Positions 22,761 to 35,269 are shown, counted from the stretch's first letter. The stretch is 64,000 nt of DNA from Ascarosepion bandense (GCA_037127315.1 JBBBDQ010001939.1:706501-770500), one strand, 5' to 3'. Notes: a model not told the origin generated them from the sequence alone. Numbers and translations are program-made.

Positions 22761-24169
22761 TACGGACATCAAATTGGAAAAGTGTTATTTTAAATTGCTT
22801 CAGTCAAAAAAAAAAAAATAATAGCATTGATATAAACTGTTCATAACATTTGCTATATTATCTCATGAAAAGATCACAGTCAGATTGTCTGTCATTACAT
22901 AGAGCTTGGTGCTAATGATTTTTACTTTTGTTGTAATCTATCCATTTCCTAACTATTTAACTTCTGTTGTTTGGCATGTTATTAAAATAGATTAAATTAT
23001 TCTCATTAATAAAATCAAGTGATTCAATAGAATAAGGGTTTTTTACATGTAAAATATCAATGGGCATATTTCAATTCAGCATTACTGACATAAATTGAAA
23101 GTAGGTTTTGCTACACCTAGAATGGAGATAAAATAGATAATGTTTATCTTGTTTTCTTCCTGTTTGACTCACAAGTAAACAAATATAGTGGAAGCATGCA
23201 GAGCAGAGAGTTTCTACATTGTCAATTTTACAGTTAGGTATTAAGTGTCTGCAATGAAATTAAAAACTAAGATTCACTTGTATCTAAATACTAGTTGTAA
23301 GTGTGGCAGTCAGATATCTTATTGTCAAAGGCTATATTGCATGACATTAGAATCAGTCTAAGTGAGCTTATCAATCTCTCTCAATAAAAGAGAAGCATTA
23401 CTCTAGTGATTAGACCATCAATCACCTTATTACTTGTTTGTGAAATTATGTATCCAGGTAAATCAGATGTTGAAAGGACAGTCTAGGGATTGGTGCTAAG
23501 TCAGATGTTAAATTTGAAAGATTTTTGATTCTTTATTTTATTTATCATAAAATTAATATTTTTAGATCTATCCTACTGTAAATCAATTTTTGTTTTTATT
23601 TTAAATACACCTTTTTTTTACTGTTCATTTACATTCACTTTCTGTATACTATTACACCAGAATAAGCTTTGCTTTTAATTTCACACTAGAGCAAGGAAGC
23701 CAGGTGCAGAGGGTAAATCTGGGATTACTCCTAGCTGCTGAATGCTGAATCACATGACCTCCCACCAGGTTTTAATGTAAGGAAAAACTTGCAATACACA
23801 GTTATATAAACAACCACTCCAAAGAAGAAGTAGGCAGTTTCTTAAATCCCACATGAAAATGTAAGGGCTCATAATTGAATGAAGGGCTCAGTGGGGCTTA
23901 CTCTGCAGCTTGACTAAGAGTAACTGACAAAGTATTGGAGTGAAATAAAGTTAAATATTAAAGATTAAACTCATGTCCTATCATTAAGCAGCAGATACAC
24001 TTTATTACATTTGGAATGAGACCTAGAGATATTTTCTGTATATAAAACTAATAGAAAAGTTTTATAAGCTAATGTCTTGAAAGAAGCAAAAAGGAAGATG
24101 AAGTTTTATGTTTTATCTTGAAAATCAATTGCAGTAATGATTTTAAACAAAGAATACAGACAATATAGA
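22761..24169. other. no recognised feature
   Basis: AT-rich spacer without protein motifs or repeats that recur in the window. Confidence 0.45.
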
Positions 24170-25290
24170 CAACATTATTGTCATAAATTGAGGTCAAGAA
24201 GACAAATATAGTCTTCTATTTAGTTCTCAGTTTCATAAAAATTGATGCAGCTCAGCTCAATTTCCTTGTCATAGATTGAGGCCAAGAAGATAAATGTAGT
24301 CTTCTGTTTAATTTGTAGTTCCATCAATGTGTAAATTCAGCTCACCAGCATTGTCATAGATTAAGGCAAAGAAGACAAATATAGTCTTCTATTTATTTTT
24401 CAATTTTATCAAAGTTCATACAGCTCAGCTCAATGTCTTTGTCATAGATTGAGGCCAAACAGGCAAATATAGTCTTCTAATTAGTTTGGTCCTGGGTATG
24501 ACGGTAAACTGTATCCGATAACAAAGCCTCTGATTGGAATGTTGTGAGGAGCATGGAATCACTTCTTAATTGTTGTTTTTTTTCCAGGTTCATCCTGACC
24601 TGGAGTGGTAACACCTGTTAGGGTTCCAGCTATGGGCAAATAGTTAATCCCCAAACTGGGTTGAAAGCACTATGAAAGTATAAAAATAAACTTTTATAGA
24701 AATATATACATAAAAATAACCTTTTATAGAATAATATACATTTTGAAGGAAAAAAATTATTACTATAACACATTTTTGAAGGGAAAAAAATTATTACCAG
24801 CAATAGGTTTTTGAATACAAAACTAGAAGACATTTTCAGTTTTCTAAAATTAAAAAAAAATTTTAAATTTTCATCAAAATCTGACTAAATCAACCTTCTT
24901 GCAATAACCAAACATTAAAAAAAAAACCTTAAAACCCCAACTTTTTGGTATTAATTAACCTAGAGCAGTTGATATGCCATTAAACAAAACTCACTCAAAT
25001 TCAAACTAATTAGTTCTCAGTTTCATTAAAAATCATAGAACTGAGCTCAATATCCTTGTCATAGATTGAGGCCAAATAGACAAATATAGTTGTTTATTTA
25101 ATTCTCAGTTCCATCAAAAATCATAAAGATCAGCTCAATGTCCTTGTCATAGATTGAGTTCAAGAAGACAAATATAGTCTTCTATTTAGTTCTCAGTTTC
25201 ATCAAAAATGATGCAGCTCAGCTCAGTATCCTTGTCTTAGATTGAGGTGAAGAAGATATTGTTTTCTATTTAGTTCTTAGCTCCAATATA
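24170..25290. repeat. 88-bp tandem repeat array, interrupted by a SINE
   Basis: The unit contains GTCATAGATTGAGGCCAAG and AATATAGTCTTCTATTTAG. Unit starts fall at 24181, 24269, 24354, 24442, then 25059, 25147 and 25235. Spacing is 88, 85, 88, then 617 (= 88 + 529), 88 and 88. The 529-bp excess equals the SINE plus its duplicated target. At least seven units remain. No coding potential is evident. Confidence 0.9.
24487..25005 (+). repeat. SINE family C, complete copy in the satellite
   Basis: 519 bp starting GGTCCTGGGTATGACGG (24488) and ending after GTTGATATGCCATTAAAC (24968). It is flanked by a 10-bp duplication CTAATTAGTT at 24477-24486 and 25006-25015. The same head, in reverse, opens the split copy at 4835-5836. 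The tail recurs at 52390. An interior repeat with GAAAAAAATTATTAC occurs twice. I see no clear tRNA or 5S similarity in the head, so its origin is unknown. Confidence 0.85.
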
Positions 25291-25837
25291 AAGTGAAGAA
25301 GCTGAAACCCCTCACATCCCTTCCTATAACACCATGAATGAACTGGGCATTCTGCTGTGGGATCGCATCAAAGTGTTTGTTACACCATTTATTGAGTAAC
25401 ATAAAACTGGAAAATAAACACTTTTAACCAATTTATTATTGCATAGTTAAAACAAATAAAGTGGAATAAAAAAACTGCATTTTTATTTAGTGTAAAGGGT
25501 TAAAAATATTACTGTCTCTATATGTAAATTACAATAATAAATAGAAAAGTAGAAATCATAAAGATACCACATATCACATAATCATACAATACAGGACTAA
25601 ATTCATTCATTATAAATGAACAAAAACGATTACATACAATTTTGGTTAATGTAAGAGAAATTGTGTCAATCCTGTTATTATCACATTGGCAGCCGTGAGA
25701 CAAATCTTCATATCATGGTATACCACTATCATTATTTCAATCATCATAACATGCATATAGCAAACAGTAGAAAATAGGGTAAAATTTTAATAAATTTCAT
25801 AAATATCTAAATTTTTAGGTGCAAAGAAATAAAAATA

Positions 25838-26070
25838 GAGATTATTATTGTCATTATTATTATTATCGTTTTTCCTTTGCTTTGTGTAGTACAAACTGTT
25901 CTCAAGTTTCAACCAGAAACTTCTAGAGATGACAATTTTTTATCAAAAGATGCAGTCAGATAAAGTTTGATGTAATCATAGAAAAAAAAAATAATGTAAT
26001 TGTGGTCATTGTATAGAAAGAAATCTATACAAGATGTGAGAAAAATCCAAGAGTAAGATTTTTACAATTC
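25838..26070 (-). repeat. R2/R4-type LINE, short 3' fragment with TAA tail
   Basis: Minus-strand 3' untranslated end only. It is similar to the last 100-200 bases of the next two copies (TTTCTGGTTGAAACTTGAGA on the complement) and ends in ATAATAATAATAAT on the complement (25850-25866). Confidence 0.55.
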
Positions 26071-26084
26071 ACATATTGTAAGAG

Positions 26085-26733
26085 TATTATTATTATTATT
26101 ATTTATTTTTTTTTTCCCTTGGATTTATGCTGTATACACATTTCCTTCTGAGTTACAACCAGAGACCTAAAGTCAGAAATGGCATCATGACATTTTCCAC
26201 TGATCATTTTTTTTTGTAAAAAAAAAACACAAAAACAAAACAAAGATTACACCTATCAGAACTTTTTCCAATAAATCCGAGTGCTCCAACTACAACTGGA
26301 ATTATTGATATCCTCATGTGCCACATTTTTGAGATTTTCACTTCAAGATCTTTGAATTTTGATAGTTTTTTGAAAATCTTGAAAGATGTATTACAATCTG
26401 TCTGCAGTGACTGTCATGTCAATATTAAAGCACATTCTGTTCTTGTGGTCCTTGATCACAATGTCTGGGTGATTAGCTTTGATTGTTCTGTGTGTATTGT
26501 AAAGTCCCCTAAAATTGTTACAGGTCCTATCTCTGTAATTAGGTCTGGGTATAACAGTTTCTTGCAGTTTCTTTCCCATAAAAGTTGTAACTTTTCCATT
26601 GCAGATATCTACACCCATTATATCATGCTAAGTTTTTCTTTAATAAGTGCCAATACCATGCAACCTGATACAAGATAGTCAGTTGTTTCTGGATATTTAT
26701 CATAGAGTCTGCATTTTGCATTATCACAGAACC
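26085..26733 (-). pseudogene. R2/R4-type LINE, C-terminal zinc motif and REL endonuclease remnant
   Basis: On the minus strand, CDNAKCRLYDKYPETTD (near 26725) is a decayed CCHC motif. The restriction-like endonuclease core follows: ANHPDIVIKDHKNRMCFNID near 26483-26425 has the PD...D spacing of that fold and is intact here. Then come FKDLEVKISKMWHM and IPVVVGALGFIGK near 26350-26270. The 3' UTR follows and ends in ATAATAATAAT (26088-26103). R2/R4-clade elements use this endonuclease to open target DNA. About 60 codons between the zinc motif and the endonuclease are altered. Confidence 0.7.
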
Positions 26734-26744
26734 CTCATCATCAT

Positions 26745-27440
26745 TATTATTATTAATTTATTTCCTTTCATTTTTTTCCGGGTCCCATGCAGCAACCTAA
26801 GGTCAGAGATTGCACCATGACATTTTCCACTGAGCATTTTTTTGAGAAAAAAAATCTAGGATCACACATATATAGATAAAGCCCTTTGTAAGATGTGGGC
26901 TGTACTTGTGAGTACACTTTGTTATTTCTCTTAGGCTTGGGCTACCAGGAATATGTTCAATGAGTCAGAAATGGCATCATGGCCTTTTCCACTAATCATT
27001 CTTTTTATAAAAAACAAACAAATAAAACTAAGATTACATTTATCGAAACCTTTTTCAATTGATCCAAGGGCTTCAACTACAATTGGAACTGTTGATGTTC
27101 CCATTTGCCAATTTTTTGAGATTTTGATTTCAAAGTCCTTGTATTTTGATTGTTTTTTGAAGATCTTCAGTGATAGATTACAGTCTGCAGGGTCTGCCTT
27201 GCCAATAAAAAACACATTTTGTTTTAGTGGTCTCTGATCATGATGTCTAGGCGATTAGCTTTGATTGTTTTGTCTGTGTCTATTGTAGAGTCCGATAAAA
27301 TTGATTTTTTACTTAGTGGGTGCCAATACTATGCAACCTGATACAAAATGATCAATTATTTTTGGATATTTACCACAGAATCTGCATTTTGGGCTCACAC
27401 AATTTTTCAGTGTGTGTGCTTTTTATTATTATTACTATTA
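26745..27440 (-). pseudogene. R2/R4-type LINE, second C-terminal copy
   Basis: Same family and orientation as the copy to its left. SKYKDFEIKISKNWQMG and VPIVVEALGSIEKGFDKC lie near 27150-27040. The endonuclease core reads ANRLDIMIRDH, so the first catalytic pair PD has become LD, followed by a stop. The 3' end at about 26760 finishes in ATAATAATAATGATG, and the right edge starts in another AAT-type run near 27420-27440. Confidence 0.7.
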
Positions 27441-29075
27441 TGTATTTTTAAGTTTTATATACCTTTAATTTTGTTTTTTTGTCATTCTACAAGTACTGCT
27501 GGTACCATGTAACCTAGTGATACCTGCCACATGATTGGATCATTAGCAAGTTAACCAGTTTCCCACACCAGGCTTTTCTTGTTAGGAGTGTGGTAAGACA
27601 GTCAGCAGGAATAAAAACAACACCTGTTAAAGAGTGAATGAGCCTTATTATAGAGTCAACAGCCATTTAAAACAATGGAAGTAGACTGGGCTCTATAGCT
27701 ATGTATTCAGCCAGAAAAGGGCTTCCTAGAGTGAAGTTAACAGCCAGGATGGAGGGTTTCATCCATGGAATCAACAACCATGTATCCATGACCCAGGTGA
27801 ACCTTCAAGTTTGAAAAAAATCATTTGTTATTTGACCTGGAGAGGGTTGAACGCCATCAAGTCTATATTTCCAAGATATGCTATACATGAAAGAATCCCA
27901 ATCTCCATCACAATTCTTAAACAATTGCATGTGTTACAAAGTAGCATCTCTCTGCTACAATTATCTATGACTCTGCAATATCATTAATATTATGATATTA
28001 TCATTAATATTTTGCTGTAACTTTTTTCATATATTATAATGATAGAAAGAAGTACAGTTGGTCCTTGACATATGACAGTGTTCTATTCTTATGATATGTC
28101 ATAACACAATTTTCTGTGTAAGTCAGAACACACATGTAATTTTCTATAATAATCATTTATGTCACTCACCTATGATAGTGCAATAATAAAGTAATAATTT
28201 ATGAAGTAACAACAGATTTCTATGACATATGTTAACATAATTAGACTACAAAAAACATATGAAAAACATAAATACATATAATGAAATGAAATGAAAATAA
28301 TACATTTAATGAAATTAAATTGTTTTCAGCTGCATGTATAGTTATTGCCAGTGATGCCATTGGCTCTGTAGAGGAGATGATAAAAAAGGTGAATTTTAGA
28401 AAATAGTCATAAATTTTAAATACTAATATCTGAGTTGTTTTTTTTTAGCTACAAAGCTAAATTATATACCATTTTAAAGTACTTGTATAAATCTAAAAAA
28501 TTATCTATTTATCTTTTGTGTTTATCTTTTGATTTTAACCTTTGTCCTTTAGTTTCTTAAAAAGTATATCTTCAATTTCTTAAAATTTGGCAACCAATCT
28601 GTCTGCCTTGTGGTAAGATATGTACAATATTTTGCGGTGAATTTTTGACTGTGGCCTGAGTTACCAGGGTTTTACTGAGTTGGGCCAAATTCAGAATGGC
28701 AGATTTTACTATTTGTCACTGTATAATAATATTTTCATATTTCCCAATATGGTTAAGTTGTATATCCTTAGAAAGCTCTTTGAATGCTGATTAATATTCA
28801 CAAAAGAACTATCATTCTAAAATCAATAGAACTTATAGTTATTTGTGGTTAAATGTTGACCAATTTGATGGAAACTAAACAACCTTATTTTTGGTTTTGT
28901 TTACATTGTATTATACAACAAATGAATTTTTATATGAAAAAGAGACATAATGAAAATAATTAAAAAATTGTCATGAATTAATAATATATGATATCATAAA
29001 ATAATATGAACATATGCAACAGATGATATTAATGGTTAACAAATTTTTATTGACATTTGTCTTGGCATACTAAAG
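27441..29075. other. no recognised gene
   Basis: A TACAGTTGGTCCTTGACATA at about 28057 resembles a pogo/Tigger-type inverted terminus, but no partner end was found. The remainder is AT-rich without recognisable features. Confidence 0.4.
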
Positions 29076-29866
29076 TGTAGGGATAGGAAGTTAAGAATTA
29101 AAATTAGTCCTCTTCTTTACTTTTACAAAAATTCACAATAGTGTGTGAAATCCTGGTTTTTCCCAAATAGAAAAACAATTGACTATGTGCTTAAAGAAAA
29201 AGTTGAAACAAGATTTCACAAATAGGTGTTAAATTAATTTTTGACCAATGCAAGACTTGAAAACTTAGCAATCCAGTGCTAAATTCAAAAGAACTATAAA
29301 TGACCTTCATCAGTCAGATGGAAGCAGCAAGAAAGACAAAACTAAAATGTAACTTCAACTTCAAATTGACCCGGAGATAAGGTCAGGTTGCACGGTGTCC
29401 TCCTTCTCTTTCCTTCTCATGTGCTGATTCCTTCCACTTCTTCTTCTCCATCCTAAGACATTCCTATCGAACAAACACTAATACATACATACGTACGTAT
29501 GCATATACTGTTTCAACAATTACTACTATGAACATTTTCTACAAATCTTGATACCTTAAACTTTCTCATTGAACACGAACTCTACTCTTAACTTCTCAAT
29601 AATGTTTCTAATTGCACATTAACTCCTACAACTTATGTTAATCTTTCCTTTTAATAAATTTCTATTTTAACATGAAAAATGTATATTTTTATTCTTACAC
29701 TATTCCACACTAATTCACACATTTCAACCTGCAACCAACCTTCTGATGAAAACCTGATAATTCTGATGATGATAATTCTGCATAAAATTTGGAAGCTGTA
29801 GGGAGTTTGGTTATGTCTGACACAAGGCCAAATTAAATAAACCATAACCATCTCCAAATAGCTTCA
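29076..29866 (+). repeat. LTR family L, copy 1 (5' LTR position)
   Basis: 791 bp from TGTAGGGATAGGAAG to AATAGCTTCA. It is the reverse complement of much of 46998-47675 (shared GGATAGGAA, AATAAATTTCTATTTTAAC, GCTGTAGGGAGTTTGG). AATAAA lies near 29655. It is followed at once by a primer-binding-like sequence, so it sits in the 5' LTR position, but no gag or pol follows. Confidence 0.7.
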
Positions 29867-29867
29867 G

Positions 29868-29884
29868 TGGTGACTCCTGACGTA
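29868..29884 (+). promoter_or_regulatory. probable primer-binding site after the LTR
   Basis: TGGTGACTCCTGACGTA begins one base after the CA end of the LTR and has the TGG start of a sequence complementary to a tRNA 3' CCA end. The tRNA was not identified. Confidence 0.55.
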
Positions 29885-30519
29885 CAAAGACCACGCACAC
29901 CTATATCTTCAAAATAAATGTACAAAACAATCAATTTTTTAAGTTTTTATTATTGTATATAGGATTAAGATTAACAGTTATAATCAAACTCATTGTTATA
30001 CAACTGCATAATTCTGTCTAATAGCTAAACCATGATTACATTATTTCATTTTAACTTTTTAGGAAGTCAAAATATGTGCTGGCTATAAAAGTAATATAAT
30101 TTTTTATTAAGTATTAAAAAAATGACCTCAACATGACTTTACATTGGCATCTATAAATATGGCCCTATGAAACAAGTCACTTACTCCCCAGTAGCTTTTC
30201 ATTGTATTTGAGATTCTTTCCCAATACAGGAAAACCAAAACAGTTGTGATATGTAATTTTTAATTTCATATTCAGTTTTTTTTTAAAATTATGTTAGTCT
30301 AATGATACAACATAATTATTACTGATAAATCTTCAGTATTTGAATGTGATTTACTGCAAAACAATGAGATATCGTTTGAGACATTTTATAATTTTGTTCT
30401 TAATTCATACTACTGGTATAAATAATCATGTAAACTTTTGTTGCGAAAATATAATATCAAAGAAAGTTAAACTGATTTTGACTAAAATTTCTCATCAAGA
30501 ATCTACCAATTTAGAAGAG

Positions 30520-31835
30520 CGCAAATGATCTGATGAAAGTGAAATTATTGCACAAATAAAAGAAGTTTGCTGCTAGTGAAAAAGTCCCAAAAGGTACAAA
30601 TTTCAATGATACTTCTAAAATGCTGAAGTATCGAAAGAATTCAAATTAAATTTGGTACCACAACATACATAGCAAGAGAAGCCAAAAAACTTGTAAATGA
30701 ACCAGAAATATTAACTCTACCAAATACATAAAAATATAGATTTCTCCAAGCGACAATTGTCAAATTTGTGCTGTTTTATAAGAGTGAAAAAGTGATGCCC
30801 AGAAAAAAATGACTATAAGACAGCCTTAAAGAATGGTAGAAGAGTACAGAAAAAATAAGTATCTTGTACTCTGTAACCTGAAAGTGGTATGCCAATTATT
30901 TAAAAAGAATCCAAACAGAATTAGCTTTTCAAAATTTTCTGAGCTTAGACCAAAAAATATATCCTAGCAGGTAGTGCTAGAACACACTGTGCCTGTGTTT
31001 GCACGATACATCAACATATGAATCTGATTGTGAATTTGTGATTCTTGGTACACTGACTCAAGATGAACAATATCATTTAACAGAATATCACCAATGCATA
31101 GTTGCTATTACATGCAATGAAGCAACATCTAACTGCTACTTAGGTGACTGCTCAACTTGTAGCAATTTGATGGAGGATTTTGTTTAATATATCAAAGAAA
31201 TTCTAAATAAAAACTTAATATTTGATTTTATCTACAAAAAGTGGCTATCAACTGATCAAGCCATATTGCAAACTGTATCACAATCTACAAAGGAATTTAT
31301 TGAAACTTTTTGTGAAGACCTTTAAACCTTGAAAAAGCAGAATTTCTTTGCCAAAGAACAATCAAAATATTGTTCTAATAAGAAAAGTTCTTTGATGAAC
31401 GGTGAAATCATAGTTATTTCAGATTTTGCTAAGAATTATTAATTTATTTTACAGGATGCTGCACAAGGCTTTCACTGGAATAATTCTCAAACCACATTAC
31501 ATCCATTTATCTGTTATTACAGAAATTACAAAGAGCTAGAGCATAATAATATCAATATTGTAATTATATCAGATTGTTTTAAGCATGACAGTAAATCTCC
31601 ATTTGTTACAAAGAAACTTATAGAAGTACTGAAAAAAATCTTAATTTTAAAATAAAAATCTGACCTATTTTTCTGATGGTGCCACATTACATTATAAAAA
31701 TTTTATCAATTTGTGCAATTATAAATAAAATTGACTTTAGTATTGATGCAAAGTGGCACTTTTTTACTACATTTCAAGGGAAAGAAACATGATGGATTAG
31801 GTGGCACTATCAAGAGATTAGTAGCAATAGCAAGA
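30520..31835 (+). pseudogene. decayed transposase-like gene, family not named
   Basis: Reading across frames on the plus strand gives a co-linear series: KYLVLCNLKVVCQLFKKN and FSKFSELRPKNI (near 30860-30960); a cysteine cluster CYLGDCSTC (near 31135); KWLSTDQAI (near 31241); YFSDGATLHY (near 31672); FINLC; and HDGLGGTIKRLVAIARMS (near 31790-31840). The aromatic FSDG block and the GK-DG-GG-KR block look like conserved parts of an uncharacterised transposon-associated family. I cannot name it with confidence. There are at least eight stops. A minus-strand SINE was inserted right at its end (31839). Confidence 0.5.
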
Positions 31836-31838
31836 ATG

Positions 31839-32012
31839 TCAGTCAGTTAAGTGCCATATGTGATACATGCTTGGGTGATCATGTCTCAAAAGAGACATGA
31901 CTGAGTGGGCAGAATATTTTCCTGCAGTAGGTTGCCATTACCATCTGTGGTAGACTTGTTGCCAAGGCTATAGAACCCAATCTGTCCTGCTATTTAACTC
32001 ATTTTTAAAATA
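31839..32012 (-). repeat. SINE family A, 3' part only
   Basis: On the plus strand GTCAGTTAAGTGCCATATGT opens it (the 3' end of the minus-strand SINE). The hairpin ATCATGTCTC/GAGACATGAC (31879-31902) and TTGCCAAGGCTATAGAACCC follow, then TATTTAACTCA. The tRNA head is missing, so it is 5'-truncated. Confidence 0.8.
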
Positions 32013-32379
32013 ATTATTTTTGTTATGTCTCTTTTTCATATAGAAATCTATGAAATAGATACAATTTAAAAGCATAAGCTCTTTAAATAAAAAAACCATA
32101 GAAATTTGACTTAATTTATTGTTTTCATCTTTGATTATTATAGACACAACATTTCAACCAAGTACTCTCTGGCCATTTTCAGATGTCCATTAGTTTTGCC
32201 AGATATAGTATATCTTGTATATATTAGCACAATGATTGTATTATTTTTGTCCTTATGATGTGATTTTTTGTTGGTTTCTACTGAACCAGAGTGAAAATTA
32301 TATAGCCCTCCTGAGAACAATCATCCTCTAAGAGAGCTGGGATATAAATCCAAGAAGTCTTCTTCTTGACTTTTTTTAT

Positions 32380-33030
32380 GTTCTTGTTGGCTTGTCGTAC
32401 ACATTAAAATCTTCCTTTCTTCATAAAAGATGGAAATTCCCTCACATCAAAACTGAAACCAGGCCTGGTCTGGGTGGTAATCTAATTTAATCTGCCATTA
32501 TCTTGTCTAACCATTGTTTCTTCATCAGAACTCAGTCTTCCATCTCCAACAGCATAAGGAACAGGGATAAGCCAAAGTCCTTAAACATATTTGTCTTGGC
32601 TAATAACAATGTTGTTTTTTTGCTGATTAACATCTAATCCAAGGTACCCGAAGTTAGCTGAATCCTCAGATTTTACAACAAAAATGGCCTTTAGTTTATC
32701 AATGATGAATCTTCTGAAAAGCTCAGAGCCACCCCAACAGAAGTCATCAAGATGTGTGAAAATAATACCATGAATTTTCCCATTATGGAATCAAGTAAAA
32801 ATCATTTCAGGATACCTTGGCTCCAAGTTTCAGCAGTGCATTTTTTACCATAAGGTACCAGGACCTTAAGGCATCAGTCAAACCATAAACACACTTGGTA
32901 AGCTTCCAAAGTTTACTTCTGTCATTGACAGCTTTCGGTGCTAGCAACAAATAAACAGGTCTGTCTATTTTCATACCTTGAAAAAAAGAAAAGCCGTCTT
33001 TATTTCTAGAGAATTGCAAGAGCAACCTTT
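32380..33030 (-). pseudogene. pol: copia reverse transcriptase remnant
   Basis: On the minus strand: LLLAPKAVNDRSKLWKLTKC and VYGLTDALRSWYLMVKN (near 32960-32850) form the RVT_2 core. IIFTHLDDFCWGG (near 32768-32730) is the catalytic DD box, where copia elements normally have YVDD-type residues. SANFGYLGLDVNQ follows (near 32650). Frames shift at about 32805 and stops occur near 32600 and 32470. Confidence 0.8.
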
Positions 33031-33867
33031 TTAGGCTATCACAGCCAAAGCAATCCTAAATCCTTCTTTGGAGCATGTGGGGGAGTCAGATCTAATGGAT
33101 CCTGCACCTCTGTCCTGAAATCCTCTAGCAACAAACCTGGCCTTAATAGAATTATTGTGCAGTCTTTTCTGTGCACACTCATTATGTGGTGATGCTACTC
33201 TGCCTCATGTCAGGAACAACTGTATAGACTTTATTCTTAAGCTAATTAGATAATTCCTTCTGTTTTGCCTGTTCAACATAAGGATCAGATATAGATAATA
33301 TAAAAGTCTCTGCTGGATTTGTTGAACCCACTTCTGGAACAGGTGTTCAAGAAATAACAGCATTTTCAAAATCAAGACAAAATGATGCCCTCTTAAACAA
33401 CATTCATGAAATATTTATTGGAATCAGTGGCTTTTCCAGCTCTACTGATTATTCTCAAGTTATCCAGTTCAGTCTGGTCGATCATTTGGCAATTCACTAC
33501 TTATCCTGGTTTAGGTAGATTCACCTGTTTTACTGGTTTCATGACTTTTTCAGGTAATGCTTTATTTGTTGGGGGACTAATATCTATATTGTTACCAGAT
33601 TCTTCTAGCATTAGATATTCTTCCTTCTATGTCATCCTGTGTTAGACTGTCTGTAACATCTCCATGTACCATCTCTGGACTTCTAACAGTGTCTGAATCG
33701 CTGTTAACTACTGGCTGTTTGATTTGATGGGAGTGGTGCATCAGCCAACAGGAATGTACTATTACATATGTTTCTATATCCAATAACTGTTCCTCCTGGA
33801 CTCATTCATTTTTCTGATTCATTTCTCTTGAAATGTACTAGATCACAATTGGTATATTTCTGTGGAA

Positions 33868-34163
33868 TTTTTTTTTTTTTTAATCATATCACCCCAAGCA
33901 AGGCGAAAACGCCACTGATGCACAGGGGACTACGTAAGAGTGAAAAGATTGGAAAAGAGAAAAACCGGAAACCACATCCTAAACAGGAAACAAGGGATGA
34001 GCCTCTTCACCTGTTCAATAGACGTGGGTGGAGTGTGAACCGGGCGATAGTTTAGTCTATCTACTCCAATTGAAAAAAAATTAAATAAAAAAAAAAAGAG
34101 TGAAAAGATTCGAAAAGAGAAAAACCGGAAACCATATCTTAAACTGGAAACAAGGGATGAGCC
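33868..34163 (-). repeat. multimeric SINE (about 1.7 monomers) with LINE-like tail inside copia
   Basis: Same architecture as 14933-15599. A T run at 33868-33881 is followed by AATCATATCACCCCAAGC, a full monomer to about 34070 with A-rich linker, and a second monomer cut off at about 34163. It lies between the copia integrase words FVENG (right) and CDLVHFKRNES (left). Copia coding sequence is lost at the junction and no target duplication is obvious. Confidence 0.85.
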
Positions 34164-34189
34164 TGCTAACCATTTTCAACAAATGATCT

Positions 34190-35109
34190 TCTAGCAGCAT
34201 GCATTGCATTTAGTTTGTTGGCAACTAGCTTACTTGTAGATATCCCTTCCAGAGTGAGAGGCCTATTATTTAGTAGTGGGTAGGAAAGTTTAGGTTACTA
34301 CCTAACACTAATTGATTTGGGCTGAATCCATTCACATTGTACAATGCATTCTTTACACAAACAGCCAACCTAAGAGCTACTTTAAAATTACACTTAACAT
34401 CACTCAATGTCTAACTTACCATATCTCCTAGAACAGCATTATGATGCTCACATAACCCATTACCCCAGGGAGACTGAGCAGCAATTGTTCTTATAACCAC
34501 GTTTAGATTTTGAGCCATGTCTCGAAATTCTTGGTTATCAAACTCTCTTCCATTGTTTGACAGAAAAAAGTCTGGTGTTCCAAAATAAGAAATCTAATAT
34601 TTAAAAATGCATTTAATAATGGAAGATCTTTCTTTGTTAGGTATTTCAGCTGCAACACTATACCTAGTCCCATGATCAATCATATGGAGCACCTTATGAC
34701 CTTGAATATCTTTAATATCCATCACAACATGCTCATTGATCTGTGTGGCTAATGAGAATTCGACAATGGGTCTTGGTTCTGCATTTTTGTAAGTTAAACA
34801 AATGTCACATGTTGATGGAAACTCCTCCAGGATTTTAAGGAATTCCCAATCTCTTATACCAGCATTCTTTGCCAATGAAGCTAATTTTAAACCACTGGGG
34901 TGGCTGAATTGGCAGTGTAATTTTTCAGCTATTTTAAACTTTTCCTTTCTACTTTTTTTATTTACACTGATAAGTAGTACTTCAGCAGACTCTTTCTGTG
35001 TTAGGGATGCATAATAGTGTCCTGAATCTGTGCAGAACAATTTCTGCATGGTACCAAACAAATTTCTAGTGTCTTTGGAAAAAATGCACACATTATTAAC
35101 CTTTTTCAT
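34190..35109 (-). pseudogene. int: copia GAG-pre-integrase and integrase remnant
   Basis: Minus-strand frame 35109-34594 is open for 171 codons. LHCQFSHPSGLKLASLAKNA and CDICLTYKNAEPRP give the HHCC zinc domain. VVMDIKDIQG supplies the first catalytic Asp and MIDHGTRYS follows. After a frameshift near 34594, FFLSNNGREFDNQEF (near 34565) holds the second catalytic position, with Asp replaced by Asn. SPWGNGLCEHHNAV (near 34462) holds the catalytic Glu. Confidence 0.85.
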
Positions 35110-35269
35110 AGCTCCTTAACAACCTCGGGATGTCAGAATCAACCACATTGCCTCCTATTTTTGCATTTCTACCACCAAGCACACAAGACCATTCCACATG
35201 AAAAAGAGATGGTAAAACATCACCATTGCCAAATCGGAATTTGCTGCATCCTTTGGTTCTCCTAACTCC

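Noticed and set aside
26316..26678. 120-codon plus-strand frame
   Set aside because: Antisense to the R2/R4-type LINE endonuclease region on the minus strand.
28050..28200. Pogo/Tigger-type MITE starting CAGTTGGTCCTTGACATATG
   Set aside because: Only one end is suggestive; no inverted partner or TA duplication was found nearby.
33868..34163. Target duplication for the SINE in copia
   Set aside because: Sequences left of the T run and right of the truncated monomer do not match. The copia codons between FVENG and CDLVHF are lost, so a deletion may have accompanied insertion.
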